DNA of 64,000 nucleotides from UBA699 sp050261915 (GCA_050261915.1 JBLNDT010000067.1:1-64000); one strand, 5' to 3'; numbered from the stretch's first letter, positions 16,044 through 24,919 are shown. A program made the numbers and translations. The notes: generated by a model not told the origin, from the sequence alone.

Positions 16044-16742
16044 CTATTTATACACCCCTCTGTATTCCTCAGGAAGCAAGGCTGCAATGCTCTTCATGTA
16101 TGCAGTAGTAGCCCTTTCCTCATAATCCTTTCTGTCTTCATCCCTATTCTTTGGCGCAACTTCCACAGGTTTCCCAATATTAAGGTACACATCTGCATAG
16201 TGAAAGTCCTCAAGGGCCATATCCTTTTCATTTATGGGAAGAAGCTTCTCACTTCCCCAGAGACCTACAGGTATAACCTTTGCCTTTGAAAGTTTTTGTA
16301 TAAGAACTATGCCTTTTCTAGCCTCATTTAAAGTGGCAGTTCTACTTCGTGTGCCTTCTGGAAAAATAAGCATATTATTTCCACCTTTAAGACAACTTAC
16401 AATATTTGATATTGCCTCTTTATCTGCAGTATTTGGTTTTATATTTACTGTCTTTGTAATTTCCATACCAAGATTAGTAAGAGAGTTCCCGCTTAATTTA
16501 ACCCCTGCCACAAAAGTGAGGTCCTGCTCCTTAAATACCTTGTTTAATATTAAAGCATCAGAATTGCTTAAATGATTGCATATAAATAGCTTTGGTTCCT
16601 TTATGTCTTGTATGTTTTCCATACCTGAAACCTTTATGTTTGCGTATTTATCAATATATCCATATAGAATTTTTTTTGACAAAAAACGAACAAGTCCTTT
16701 AGGAAGATATCCTATGAACTTTGATGCCGCTGGAGATATCAT
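16044..16742 (-). CDS. plsC: 1-acyl-sn-glycerol-3-phosphate acyltransferase
   Basis: 232 residues. Acylates lysophosphatidic acid to phosphatidic acid at the membrane. The HX4D catalytic motif is NHLSNSD (His57, Asp62) and the substrate motif is FPEGTRSR (127-134). AAAGGTGG precedes the ATG. It abuts nth with no gap and follows queG by 40 bases, placing it inside the cysE-headed run of minus-strand genes. Confidence 0.92.
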   Translation of the reverse strand: MISPAASKFIGYLPKGLVRFLSKKILYGYIDKYANIKVSGMENIQDIKEPKLFICNHLSNSDALILNKVFKEQDLTFVAGVKLSGNSLTNLGMEITKTVNIKPNTADKEAISNIVSCLKGGNNMLIFPEGTRSRTATLNEARKGIVLIQKLSKAKVIPVGLWGSEKLLPINEKDMALEDFHYADVYLNIGKPVEVAPKNRDEDRKDYEERATTAYMKSIAALLPEEYRGVYK

Positions 16743-16782
16743 GAATAAAGTCCACCTTTCTTAAGCATATTTCTATTATAAA

Positions 16783-17757
16783 TTATAATTTGAAAATGTT
16801 TAAAAGTCTATTATAAATATGTTGAAGTCTTGGAGAGCTGAATTTCAAATCTTTTATATCCTGGCTGGATACTTCCTTATTATAAAACAGATTTATTAAG
16901 GCATTCCTTTGAAGCAAAGACTTCCCCCTCCAACCTGCAGAGGTTTTTTTATATTTTTCATTGAAAACCTTGTTGTTTAATGAAAAAAGCTCCTTTACAT
17001 CAATGTGTTCCATAAATTCAAGGGGTTTAAACATTAATATATTAGAGAATTCTATGTTTTTATTATATGGACAGATATCCTGACAGCTGTCGCAGCCAAA
17101 AATCCTCCCGTTAAGAAGCTTGAACCATTTATCATCAATATCTTTTTTCTGAGTAATATATGAAAGGCATATGTTAGGATTGTCTTCTCCTAAGGAACCA
17201 GTTGGACATGAAGCTATGCACACATTGCAGCTGCCGCATTTATTATCAACTGGTTTGTCTTCTTCTATGTTTAAATCTGTTATAATCTCTCCTAAAAAAA
17301 CATAGGACCCATACTTTTCAGTAATAATTGTATTGTTTTTCCCCTGGAAGCCAATCCCTGAAAGTTTAGCAATATATCTTTCAGGAAGGGAATTGTTGTC
17401 TGTAAAATAAATTGCCCTGCCGCCAATGCTCTCAATAAAACTGCATATCTTCCTTAGGTTTTCAGCTAGAACCACATGATAATCATATCCTAAGGTATAC
17501 TTTGAAAAGTATATATCTTCATGTTTTTTTGTTCCATGAAAATAAGGGAAAGCAATAGTAATTATTGTTTTCCCGTCCTTCATATATATAAATGGATTTA
17601 TTCTTTTTTCAATATCCTCTTCTTCAAATTCATTATGATATTTTTTTCTACTTTCAAAATAAGGTTCCAATTCATGAAATACCCTGCACTTTGAAAAGCC
17701 TATAGTATCTAACCCAATAGATTTGCAGTATTCCTTAATTGATTCCTTAAAATCCAT
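16783..17757 (-). CDS. queG: Epoxyqueuosine reductase QueG
   Basis: 324 residues. Cobalamin- and Fe-S-dependent enzyme that makes queuosine from epoxyqueuosine in tRNA. Two ferredoxin-type clusters are visible: C174-X2-C177-X2-C180-X3-C184 (CGSCNVCIASCPTG) and C222-X2-C225-X3-C229 (GCDSCQDICPYN). The SGIGFQGKNN segment is typical of the family. It lacks the C-terminal HEAT-repeat extension of longer homologues. GAGGGGAATAT precedes the ATG. Confidence 0.92.
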   Translation of the reverse strand: MDFKESIKEYCKSIGLDTIGFSKCRVFHELEPYFESRKKYHNEFEEEDIEKRINPFIYMKDGKTIITIAFPYFHGTKKHEDIYFSKYTLGYDYHVVLAENLRKICSFIESIGGRAIYFTDNNSLPERYIAKLSGIGFQGKNNTIITEKYGSYVFLGEIITDLNIEEDKPVDNKCGSCNVCIASCPTGSLGEDNPNICLSYITQKKDIDDKWFKLLNGRIFGCDSCQDICPYNKNIEFSNILMFKPLEFMEHIDVKELFSLNNKVFNEKYKKTSAGWRGKSLLQRNALINLFYNKEVSSQDIKDLKFSSPRLQHIYNRLLNIFKL

Positions 17758-17774
17758 ATATATTCCCCTCTCGC

Positions 17775-18350
17775 CTATATTACCATTTCATTATACAAAT
17801 AATGAACGTTATACTCAACAATAGGGGAAATTTTCTTTTTGACAATTCTGGCAGGTATTCCAACTGCAGTTGAATTTGCAGGTACATCCTTTAAAACTAC
17901 TGCATTGGAACCTACCTTTGAATTGTCACCAATGGTTACATTTCCTAGAACCTTAACACCGCTTCCTATTACAACATTATTCCCCACAGTTGGATGCCTT
18001 TTTCCGCTGTTGTCCTTCCCTGTTGCTCCTAAGGTTGCCCCGTGATACATAAGCACATGGTCACCAACTACTGCAGTTTCACCTATTACCACTCCCATCC
18101 CATGGTCAATAAAAAAGCCCTTTCCTATGGTTGCACCAGGGTGAATTTCAATCCCTGTAAAAAACCTTGCAAACTGTGAAATAAGTCTAGCAGTAAAAAA
18201 CCACTTTTTCTTATAAAGTTTATTTGCTATTCTGTAAGCTATCATGGCATGTACTGAAGGATAAAGAATTAAATCAATTTTTCTCCTTGCAGCAGGGTCA
18301 TTCTTCATAATGTTGTCCAAGTCATACATAAGATTTTTCATAAATCTCAT
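17775..18350 (-). CDS. cysE: Serine O-acetyltransferase (short EpsC/SrpH type)
   Basis: 191 residues. Makes O-acetylserine for cysteine synthesis. Left-handed beta-helix hexapeptide repeats run from ~75 to 170; the active-site region is FIDHGMGVVIGETAVVGDHV with YHGATLGATG. The short form lacks most of the N-terminal helical domain of E. coli CysE. AGGAGGAATTA precedes the ATG. A T-box leader with its own promoter lies upstream, consistent with control by uncharged tRNA-Cys. The downstream genes queG, plsC, nth, malic enzyme and the small selenoprotein follow with gaps of 0-40 bases. Confidence 0.94.
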   Translation of the reverse strand: MRFMKNLMYDLDNIMKNDPAARRKIDLILYPSVHAMIAYRIANKLYKKKWFFTARLISQFARFFTGIEIHPGATIGKGFFIDHGMGVVIGETAVVGDHVLMYHGATLGATGKDNSGKRHPTVGNNVVIGSGVKVLGNVTIGDNSKVGSNAVVLKDVPANSTAVGIPARIVKKKISPIVEYNVHYLYNEMVI

Positions 18351-18386
18351 TTTTAATTCCTCCTAATAATTTTTTCAAAAAAAATA

Positions 18387-18412
18387 ACTTCGTCTCATTC
18401 AAGAGACGAAGT
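18387..18412 (-). terminator. T-box terminator upstream of cysE
   Basis: ACTTCGTCTC-TTGAAT-GAGACGAAGT hairpin followed by TATTTTTTTTG on the minus strand, competing with the antiterminator that contains the T-box sequence. Confidence 0.9.
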
Positions 18413-18640
18413 AAACTCCGCGGTTCCACTCTAATTAGGCAAAAAGCCTCAGCTCAATTCGAACACATATATGTTCTATCACTATAACGGGTGAACCCGA
18501 TGCAGCCTACTAAATTTCGGTGCACAACTCCAAAGGGCACTTCATGTAAAATCTATTTAGGAACCTTACAGCCTGGAGCTCCCTCTCTTAAAATTTCATC
18601 TACATTACTTTCCTTTTTCAAAGTATTTCCGAGTAATTTG
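18413..18640 (-). promoter_or_regulatory. T-box leader of cysE (tRNA-Cys likely)
   Basis: The T-box sequence AGAGTGGAACCGCGG lies at 18416-18431 on the minus strand, just before the terminator; Stem I begins near 18595 (AAGAGAGGGAGCTCC). UGC triplets occur in the 3' half of Stem I (for example GTTGTGCACC), consistent with a Cys specifier, which is also expected upstream of a serine acetyltransferase. The exact specifier loop was not folded. Confidence 0.92.
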
Positions 18641-18655
18641 ATATGAATTATTTAA

Positions 18656-18684
18656 ATAATATGTTATTTTTATTTGTTTGTCAA
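18656..18684 (-). promoter_or_regulatory. Promoter of the cysE T-box transcript
   Basis: TTGACA (18679-18684) and TATTAT (18656-18661) with a 17-base spacer on the minus strand; start expected near 18648. The -35 lies just 3' of the sleB stop codon. Confidence 0.75.
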
Positions 18685-18692
18685 TAGTAATT

Positions 18693-19385
18693 TTATTTGC
18701 AAAATCTGTGATCCCCTATTATTTTAATAAGCGGTCTTGACCATATCCATTTATTTGTGGTTTTTGCTGGATTGAAGTAATAAACTGCCCCACCAGAAGG
18801 ATCCCACCCATTCAAAGCATCTCTGGCTGCATTAATTGAGCTTTGCTGAATATTTGCATTTATCTGCCCGTCTACAGTTGCTGTAAAGGCTCCTGGCTGG
18901 TAAATAACCCCTGCCACCGTTGAGGGGAATCTTGGGTCCCTGGTTCTGTTTAAAACCACTGCTCCCACTGCTACCTGCCCCTCATAAGGCTCTCCCCTGG
19001 CTTCTCCGTTAATAAGCCTTGAAAGGAGCACCACATCTTGATTTGTTGAAGTAGTTTTACTAGCTGCCACATTAATACCTAATGCTGCCAAAGTTCTGTC
19101 TCCTATAACTCCATCAACTCTCAAGCCGTTCTTTGACTGGAATTTCTTAACTGCAGCATAAGTCTTGTAGCCGTAAACCCCGTCTGCTGTTCCAGTATAG
19201 TACCCCCAAGCCTTAAGTTTAGTCTGCACTTCCTTTATTCTCTGTCCCCTGGCACCGTAATAGTACGATACAGCATCTGCATAATTATTATATGGGGAAT
19301 ACACTGCTGTGGTGACTAAAAATGAAATTAAAACTACACTTAAATAAATCAAGTTTCTTTTATAGCTGAAAATCCTTCTAAACAT
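18693..19385 (-). CDS. sleB: Spore cortex-lytic enzyme SleB-like cell wall hydrolase
   Basis: 230 residues. An N-terminal hydrophobic segment (~12-30) serves as signal or anchor. A PG_binding_1 domain follows (~46-105: QTKLKAWGYYTGTADGVYG; KKFQSKNGLRVDGVIGDRT), then the Hydrolase_2 domain with catalytic Glu in RLINGEARGEPYEGQVAVGA and NPAKTTNKWIWSRP at the end. SleB is a lytic transglycosylase that degrades spore cortex during germination. No ypeB partner is adjacent; a vegetative paralogue role is possible. Confidence 0.88.
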   Translation of the reverse strand: MFRRIFSYKRNLIYLSVVLISFLVTTAVYSPYNNYADAVSYYYGARGQRIKEVQTKLKAWGYYTGTADGVYGYKTYAAVKKFQSKNGLRVDGVIGDRTLAALGINVAASKTTSTNQDVVLLSRLINGEARGEPYEGQVAVGAVVLNRTRDPRFPSTVAGVIYQPGAFTATVDGQINANIQQSSINAARDALNGWDPSGGAVYYFNPAKTTNKWIWSRPLIKIIGDHRFCK

Positions 19386-19466
19386 AATATCACTCCTGCC
19401 TTTAAGTTATAAAACTTAATTTAAGTAACATATGCTTAGTTTATACAAAAATAAATAAATAATACC

Positions 19467-20687
19467 CTAAATGGAATTAGCAAATATCCATATAGTTAAT
19501 ATTAAAATTAAACCAACAGTGCCCTTGGCAATTATATTTTGAATAAAGGTATTGGTGTAAAACCCCATTACTTCTTTATCATTTACAAGTATTATCATAA
19601 ATATAAGCACTACAGGACATAAGAATCCTGCCAGCTGCTGAGTAACAAGTATTATACCCACTAAGGATAAATTGGGAATAAGTGGGATAATTGCAGATGC
19701 AATAAGAACAAACAAAAATAATCCAAAAAATGCAGGTGCATCTTTTATTTTATTATTTACTCCGCTTTCAAAGCCAAAGGCCTCACATATAGCATAGGCA
19801 GTTGAAAGAGGAACTACACAGCAGGCTAAAAGAGATGCTCCAAAAAGCCCTGCAGCAAACAATATAAATGAATATTCCCCGGCAAGAGGTCTTAAAGCTA
19901 ATGCGGCATCCTGAGCATAGGTAATGTTTATTCCTGATTTAAACAAAGTTTCAGAAGTACATACAGTTATAAGCATTGCAGTAATTACTGCAAATGCAGT
20001 ACCTGAATATACATCAAGTTTTTCATAGGCATATTCCTTAACAGAAATCCCTTTATCCACAATTGAAGATTGAAGATAAAACTGCATATATGGTGTGATT
20101 GTAGTTCCTATCATTCCAATTAATACAAGAAAATATCCCTTGTCAAAGTTAGCTTTTGGCCTTACTATGCTTGTAACCACATGACCCCAGTCAGGTTTCA
20201 GCAGGAATGCTGTAATAAAATAACCAAAAAACGCCAAGGTAAGTGCAAAGAAAAACTTCTCAGCTTTTGAGTAATTTCCTTTTGTTATAAGGAGCCATAT
20301 TAACACTGCAATTATAGGTACAGATATATATTTACTTATATTAAAAAGTTCAAGACTTGCCGCAATACCAGCAAAGTCACCAATACAAACACCAAGGTTT
20401 GCAATTAGAAGTACAAACATGGCAAAAAATGCCCATTTAACTCCAAACCGCTCTCTTATAAGATCAGAAAGACCTTTTCCTGTTACAACAGCCATCCTTG
20501 CATTCATCTCCTGAATTACAGCAAGGCCTATGGCAATTACAAAAAGTCCCCAGAGCATTGAGTAGCCGTAATGAGCACCTGCCACTGAGTAAGTTGTGAT
20601 ACCTCCCGCATCATTTCCTGCATTTGCAGTAATTATACCTGGCCCAATTATACTCAGCATTAATAAAATTTTTTTCTTCCCCTTCAT
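19467..20687 (-). CDS. NRAMP-family divalent metal transporter with altered metal-binding motifs (Mg2+ transport likely)
   Basis: 406 residues, about 11 membrane helices. Helix 1 reads GPGIITANAGNDAGG: the canonical NRAMP DPGN is D26-A-G-G29. Helix 6 reads GTTITPYMQFYLQSS: the canonical MPH is T198-P-Y200, removing the Met that favours transition metals. These changes recall the NRAMP-related Mg2+ transporters (NRMT). The gene is 11 bases after an MgtE-like sensor protein and downstream of an M-box Mg2+ riboswitch, which independently points to Mg2+. AGGAGGTGGAG precedes the ATG. Substrate is inferred from motif and context; Mn2+ remains possible. Confidence 0.82.
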   Translation of the reverse strand: MKGKKKILLMLSIIGPGIITANAGNDAGGITTYSVAGAHYGYSMLWGLFVIAIGLAVIQEMNARMAVVTGKGLSDLIRERFGVKWAFFAMFVLLIANLGVCIGDFAGIAASLELFNISKYISVPIIAVLIWLLITKGNYSKAEKFFFALTLAFFGYFITAFLLKPDWGHVVTSIVRPKANFDKGYFLVLIGMIGTTITPYMQFYLQSSIVDKGISVKEYAYEKLDVYSGTAFAVITAMLITVCTSETLFKSGINITYAQDAALALRPLAGEYSFILFAAGLFGASLLACCVVPLSTAYAICEAFGFESGVNNKIKDAPAFFGLFLFVLIASAIIPLIPNLSLVGIILVTQQLAGFLCPVVLIFMIILVNDKEVMGFYTNTFIQNIIAKGTVGLILILTIWIFANSI

Positions 20688-20698
20688 AACTCCACCTC

Positions 20699-21961
20699 CT
20701 AGACTACTTTCTTAAACCGTCTACGCCAAACTGGAATTAATATTTCTCCGATTATATCGTTCATTATTATTATTCCGCACAATTTTTCTTCGTTATCAAT
20801 AACCGGCAGTGAAAGAAAATTATATTTTGCAGCTAGTTCTATAGCCAGCTCTATATTATCGCTGTCTTTAATATATACAACATCCTCAATCATAATATCC
20901 CTTAAATTAGAATCAGGGTTTGCTACTAAAAGATCCTTTAGAGATAAAATTCCTGATATTTTTTCATTTTCGTCCACGATGTATATATAATGGCAAACCT
21001 CGTCGTCAGGATTCATTTCTCTTATAAGCTCTATTGTTTCTTTTGCAGTTATATTTATGTTAAATGCTATAAAATCCGTGTTCATCAAGCTTCCTACAAC
21101 TTCATCCTCATATTCCATTAGAGCCCTTACTTCATCTGCATCCTCTTTTTCCATGTTAAGCAGTATTCTTTCAGCAGTTTCTTCATCTACCTCCTCAAGA
21201 ATGTCTGCAATTTCGTCATTTGGCATGTTGTCTAAAACCTCATCCCTTTTTGACTGACTTATGTTTTCTAAAAGGTCTAATTGAATGTCCGATTCGATTT
21301 CCTCTAAAGTATCCGCAGCAAGGTTTTCATCCAAGCTTTCAAAAACACGCTTTCTGTAGTTTATGTCCATATCCTCAAGAATATCCGCTAAGTCAGCAGG
21401 GTGAAGTTTTGAGAGTTTCTTGTAAGGGACTGAAAGCTTCAGGTTGTTATTAACCATTTCAAGTGATTCCACATTATCCCATATAATCAAGGTATCCTCA
21501 GGCTTCTTATTTGTTAATTTAAATATCTTTTCTACCAGCTTTTCTGCTCCAAGCCGTCTACCTAGTGATAAAGCGCCCGTATCAACTGCAATAACCCTAT
21601 ATTCTCCGGCTATCTCGGCAATTCTAAGATCATTCACCCTAACCAGCTTTTTGCCGTTAATATCTACAATCTGCCTATCCATAAGATGCTTTGATAGAAG
21701 ATATGAATAGCTCTGAAGAATAATTTCTCTTTCACCTTGAACCTTAATTACAGGTTTTTCATTATCTTTGTAAAAATTTATATTTTTAAACTCACAGTTA
21801 AAATATTCACTGTCTTTTTTTATTTTATAACCAATTACTCTTGGCATTCCATCTTGGGTAGTAACATATACATCCCATAATTTTCCAATATATTCCCCAT
21901 CTTCATCATGCACTTTCTTGTAAAGAAATTTACTCAAAAAGAAGCTGAATAATTTTTCCAT
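20699..21961 (-). CDS. PRC-barrel / MgtE N-domain / CBS-pair protein (soluble Mg2+ sensor-like)
   Basis: 420 residues with no membrane helices. Two PRC-barrel-like segments lie at ~1-80 and ~85-165, an MgtE_N superhelical domain at ~180-280 (KLHPADLADILEDMD; NMPNDEIADILEEVDEE), and a CBS pair at ~285-410 (VVGSLMNTDFIAF; DIMIEDVVYIKDSD). This is the cytosolic Mg2+-sensing half of an MgtE channel without the channel domain. AAGGAGGAATTTAT precedes the ATG. It is encoded between the M-box leader and the NRAMP-like transporter, so it may gate or regulate that transporter (inference). Confidence 0.85.
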   Translation of the reverse strand: MEKLFSFFLSKFLYKKVHDEDGEYIGKLWDVYVTTQDGMPRVIGYKIKKDSEYFNCEFKNINFYKDNEKPVIKVQGEREIILQSYSYLLSKHLMDRQIVDINGKKLVRVNDLRIAEIAGEYRVIAVDTGALSLGRRLGAEKLVEKIFKLTNKKPEDTLIIWDNVESLEMVNNNLKLSVPYKKLSKLHPADLADILEDMDINYRKRVFESLDENLAADTLEEIESDIQLDLLENISQSKRDEVLDNMPNDEIADILEEVDEETAERILLNMEKEDADEVRALMEYEDEVVGSLMNTDFIAFNINITAKETIELIREMNPDDEVCHYIYIVDENEKISGILSLKDLLVANPDSNLRDIMIEDVVYIKDSDNIELAIELAAKYNFLSLPVIDNEEKLCGIIIMNDIIGEILIPVWRRRFKKVV

Positions 21962-21990
21962 ATAAATTCCTCCTTATTACAGAGGAATAT

Positions 21991-22068
21991 TTACACAAAA
22001 CAGATAAATGTCCCTCTGCCAAAATTATTTAGTTTTATTTTGCACCGACTATAAGGTCCACTATCCAT
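21991..22068 (-). CDS. Putative 25-residue leader/small protein under the M-box
   Basis: A short ORF between the M-box terminator and the MgtE-like gene. The ATG at 22068 has AGGTGG 8 bases upstream. It translates to MDSGPYSRCKIKLNNFGRG then TFICFV and a TAA. No related protein is known to me. The strong ribosome site argues for translation. It could be a regulatory leader peptide for the metal-transport genes or a small protein acting on the transporter; it could also be chance. Confidence 0.45.
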   Translation of the reverse strand: MDSGPYSRCKIKLNNFGRGTFICFV

Positions 22069-22085
22069 TATGTTCACCACCTGTT

Positions 22086-22113
22086 AAAAAAATAAAAAAG
22101 AGCCTTAAGGCTC
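22086..22113 (-). terminator. M-box terminator
   Basis: GAGCCTT/AAGGCTC palindromic stem followed by TTTTTTATTTTTTT on the minus strand, 3' of the M-box aptamer: the OFF-state terminator at high Mg2+. Confidence 0.9.
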
Positions 22114-22124
22114 AAAAAAACAAA

Positions 22125-22285
22125 CAAAGCTACTTCGTCTGAGTTTTAGCACTATACAGCTTTGGGAAAATCCAGCTGCATTAAGTAAAACCTTAATTCG
22201 GTAGTACCTGTTAACCCGTTGGTATCTCTCGATATTTCCGGGCAGCAGCATATATCTGTATAGGAGCCTCACCTAACACAAAACT
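22125..22285 (-). promoter_or_regulatory. M-box (ykoK) Mg2+ riboswitch
   Basis: Minus-strand sequence contains the conserved M-box blocks GTTAGGTGAGGCTCCTATAC, ATATGCTGCTGCCCGGAAA, TCGAGAGATACCAACGGGTT and AACAGGTACTACCGAATTAAGG, followed by CAGCTGG. It controls the small ORF, the MgtE-like protein and the NRAMP-like transporter, turning them off when Mg2+ is plentiful. Confidence 0.95.
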
Positions 22286-22301
22286 TTCTATTACACATTT
22301 A

Positions 22302-22329
22302 ATTATAATATTATTTTTATATATTGCAA
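22302..22329 (-). promoter_or_regulatory. Promoter of the M-box transcript
   Basis: TTGCAA (22324-22329) and TATAAT (22302-22307) with a 16-base spacer on the minus strand, placing the start close to the aptamer 5' end. Confidence 0.6.
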
Positions 22330-22396
22330 CATATTTATAAATTGTTATGATAATATTATTAACAGCATGAATAAATTATAAAGGAATGAAAAAAAC

Positions 22397-24232
22397 TTGA
22401 AAATAAATAATGATTTTTTAATTGTATCTAAAAAAGAAATGATGTCTAAAGGAATAGATGTGCTTGATTTTATAATTATTACAGGGGATGCATATGTGGA
22501 CCATCCTTCCTTTGGTACTGCAATTATCGGCAGGGTTCTTGAAAAAGAAGGCTTTAAGGTTGGAATTATTCCACAGCCTGACTGGAAAAGTGTAGACAGC
22601 TTTAGGGTTCTTGGGAAACCAAGACTTGGGTTTTTAATAAATTCAGGAAATATAGATTCAATGGTGAACCATTACACCGCATCTAAGAAAAAAAGACACG
22701 ACGACCTTTACTCACCTGGAGGCAAGTCTGGATATAGGCCTGACAGAGCGCTTATTGTATACTGCAGCAAGGCAAGAGAAGCCTACAAGGATGTACCTGT
22801 TATTATCGGCGGTATTGAAGCAAGTCTTAGAAGATTTGCACATTATGACTACTGGGACGACAAGGTAAGAAGAAGTATACTCCTTGATTCTAAGGCAGAT
22901 CTTCTTATCTACGGCATGGGTGAAAAAACAATAGTTGAAACTGCAAATTTATTAAATTATGGAATGGACATAAAAAAGTTAAGAAACACAAGAGGAACAG
23001 TATATGCCTCAAAGGATCTTTCTGAAATTAAAGATTACGTTGAAGTTCCTTCCTTTGAAGAAGTATCTGAAGATAAAAAGGCTTATGCTGATTGTTATAA
23101 AAAAGAGTATCAAGAGCAAGACCCAATTAATGGGAGAACCATTGTTCAAAAGCATGGTGATAGATACATAGTACAAAATCCTCCACAATTTCTCCTTACT
23201 CAAGCAGAAATGGATGAGGTATATGCACTTCCTTTTACAAGGACATATCACCCTATGTACGAGGAAATGGCCGGAATCCCAGCAATACAAGAGGTTAAAT
23301 TTTCTATTACAAGCCAAAGAGGATGCTTTGGGGGATGCTCCTTTTGCGCACTAAACTTTCATCAAGGAAGATCTATACAAAATAGAAGTGAAAAGTCAAT
23401 TGTAGATGAGGCTGAACTACTTACAACTCTTGATGATTTTAAAGGATATATCCATGATGTAGGTGGTCCTACTGCAAACTTCAGAGAAAAATCATGTAAG
23501 ATACAGGAAAAGGCTGGGGTATGTAAGAACAAACAGTGCCTTTTTCCAAAGCCATGCAAGAATTTAATTGTAGACCACAGTGGATACCTTAAAATACTTA
23601 GAAGGCTTAGAAAAATACCAAATGTAAAAAAAGTATTTATTCGATCAGGTATTAGGTATGATTATCTAGTTTACGATAAAAACGAAGATTTTTTCAAGGA
23701 ACTATGTGAATATCATATAAGCGGACAGCTAAAGGTAGCTCCTGAACATATTAATGACAAGGTATTAAAACAAATGGGTAAACCTGGCCAGGATGTTTAC
23801 AACAGGTTTTCAAAAAAGTACCATGAGATAAATGAAAAGCTTGGAAAGAAGCAGTTCCTTGTGCCATATCTAATGTCAAGTCACCCTGGCAGTGACTTAA
23901 ATGCGGCAATTGACCTTGCATTATATATAAAGACTATGGGATACATACCTGAACAGGTGCAGGACTTTTATCCAACTCCTGGTTCACTTTCAACTGCCAT
24001 GTATTATACAGGTATAAATCCTTTAACAGGTGAGAAAGTTTATGTTCCAAGAACTCAAAAGGAAAAGAATATGCAGCGTGCATTGCTTCAGTATTCATTA
24101 CCAGCAAATTATCAACTTGTAAAAGAAGCCCTTATTGAAGCTCATAGGGAAGATCTTATAGGCAGTTCTTCAAAGTGTCTCATACCTAATGTAAAACCTA
24201 AAATAACAGGAAAACGTAAAAGCAGGCATTAA
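22397..24232 (+). CDS. YgiQ family radical SAM protein
   Basis: 611 residues from a TTG start preceded by AAAGGAATG. N-terminal UPF0313 domain (DFIIITGDAYVDHPSFGTA; VIIGGIEASLRRFAHYDYWDD), then the radical SAM core with CX3CX2C at residues 310-317 (CFGGCSFC), followed by a Cys-rich segment (CLFPKPCKN) that may hold another cluster. The family is widespread but its substrate is unknown to me. It is divergent from the M-box unit and convergent with the next gene, overlapping its 3' end by 4 bases. Confidence 0.9.
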   Translation: MKINNDFLIVSKKEMMSKGIDVLDFIIITGDAYVDHPSFGTAIIGRVLEKEGFKVGIIPQPDWKSVDSFRVLGKPRLGFLINSGNIDSMVNHYTASKKKRHDDLYSPGGKSGYRPDRALIVYCSKAREAYKDVPVIIGGIEASLRRFAHYDYWDDKVRRSILLDSKADLLIYGMGEKTIVETANLLNYGMDIKKLRNTRGTVYASKDLSEIKDYVEVPSFEEVSEDKKAYADCYKKEYQEQDPINGRTIVQKHGDRYIVQNPPQFLLTQAEMDEVYALPFTRTYHPMYEEMAGIPAIQEVKFSITSQRGCFGGCSFCALNFHQGRSIQNRSEKSIVDEAELLTTLDDFKGYIHDVGGPTANFREKSCKIQEKAGVCKNKQCLFPKPCKNLIVDHSGYLKILRRLRKIPNVKKVFIRSGIRYDYLVYDKNEDFFKELCEYHISGQLKVAPEHINDKVLKQMGKPGQDVYNRFSKKYHEINEKLGKKQFLVPYLMSSHPGSDLNAAIDLALYIKTMGYIPEQVQDFYPTPGSLSTAMYYTGINPLTGEKVYVPRTQKEKNMQRALLQYSLPANYQLVKEALIEAHREDLIGSSSKCLIPNVKPKITGKRKSRH

Positions 24233-24852
24233 ACCTGCTTTTTCACTTTATTTAAGGAATATATAAATGCAAACAACCATATTATTTCGCCTATAATCAA
24301 ATAGGGGAATATATGAATACCAAGATAAGCCCCAGCAACTTCAATAATGCTTAGCAGTGGAGCAACCCTTATCAATATTTTATTTCCCTTTAGAAGCATA
24401 AAGGTTATGGATAATACTATAATATTAAATGCAAAATAAGTAATATAAGGGAAATATGAGAATTGAAAATTCATAACATAGCCGCTTCCCTGTAAGTATT
24501 TTATATAAGTTCCTAGTTTTATTATTATAATAAAATAAAATGCAATTGAAAAACTCAATACTGAAAAAATATAAGATAGCTTTGATTTTTTCATATAGAT
24601 ATTGAATATACATACACAAATAACAGGAATATATATGTATTGAAGAAAAACTGCTGGTTTAAGAAGGTAAAGAAACTCTATATTTCCCGCCATGAAAAGA
24701 AAAATTAAGGCCCCATACCTGAAAAGACCAAGTACACATACCACTACCCCTGCAATCCTCAGCTTTCTTGGTGCTTTCAAACTCAAAACTAGTCCTTTAT
24801 AAAGCATACATAGCATACCAGCTAATATAAAAAAATATAAATTAAATTTCAT
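24229..24852 (-). CDS. Hypothetical polytopic membrane protein
   Basis: 207 residues, mostly hydrophobic, with about seven predicted helices (for example FNLYFFILAGMLCMLY, IAGVVVCVLGLFRYGALIF, YIPVICVCIFNIY) and short charged loops. I do not recognise a family motif. Its 3' end overlaps ygiQ by 4 bases in convergent orientation. ATG has a weak AGAGAG ribosome site. Confidence 0.7.
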   Translation of the reverse strand: MKFNLYFFILAGMLCMLYKGLVLSLKAPRKLRIAGVVVCVLGLFRYGALIFLFMAGNIEFLYLLKPAVFLQYIYIPVICVCIFNIYMKKSKLSYIFSVLSFSIAFYFIIIIKLGTYIKYLQGSGYVMNFQFSYFPYITYFAFNIIVLSITFMLLKGNKILIRVAPLLSIIEVAGAYLGIHIFPYLIIGEIIWLFAFIYSLNKVKKQV

Positions 24853-24919
24853 ACTGCTCTCTTAAAAATTGTTATCAATAATATGTATTAATATTTCAAA
24901 TATAATATTACATTTTTTA

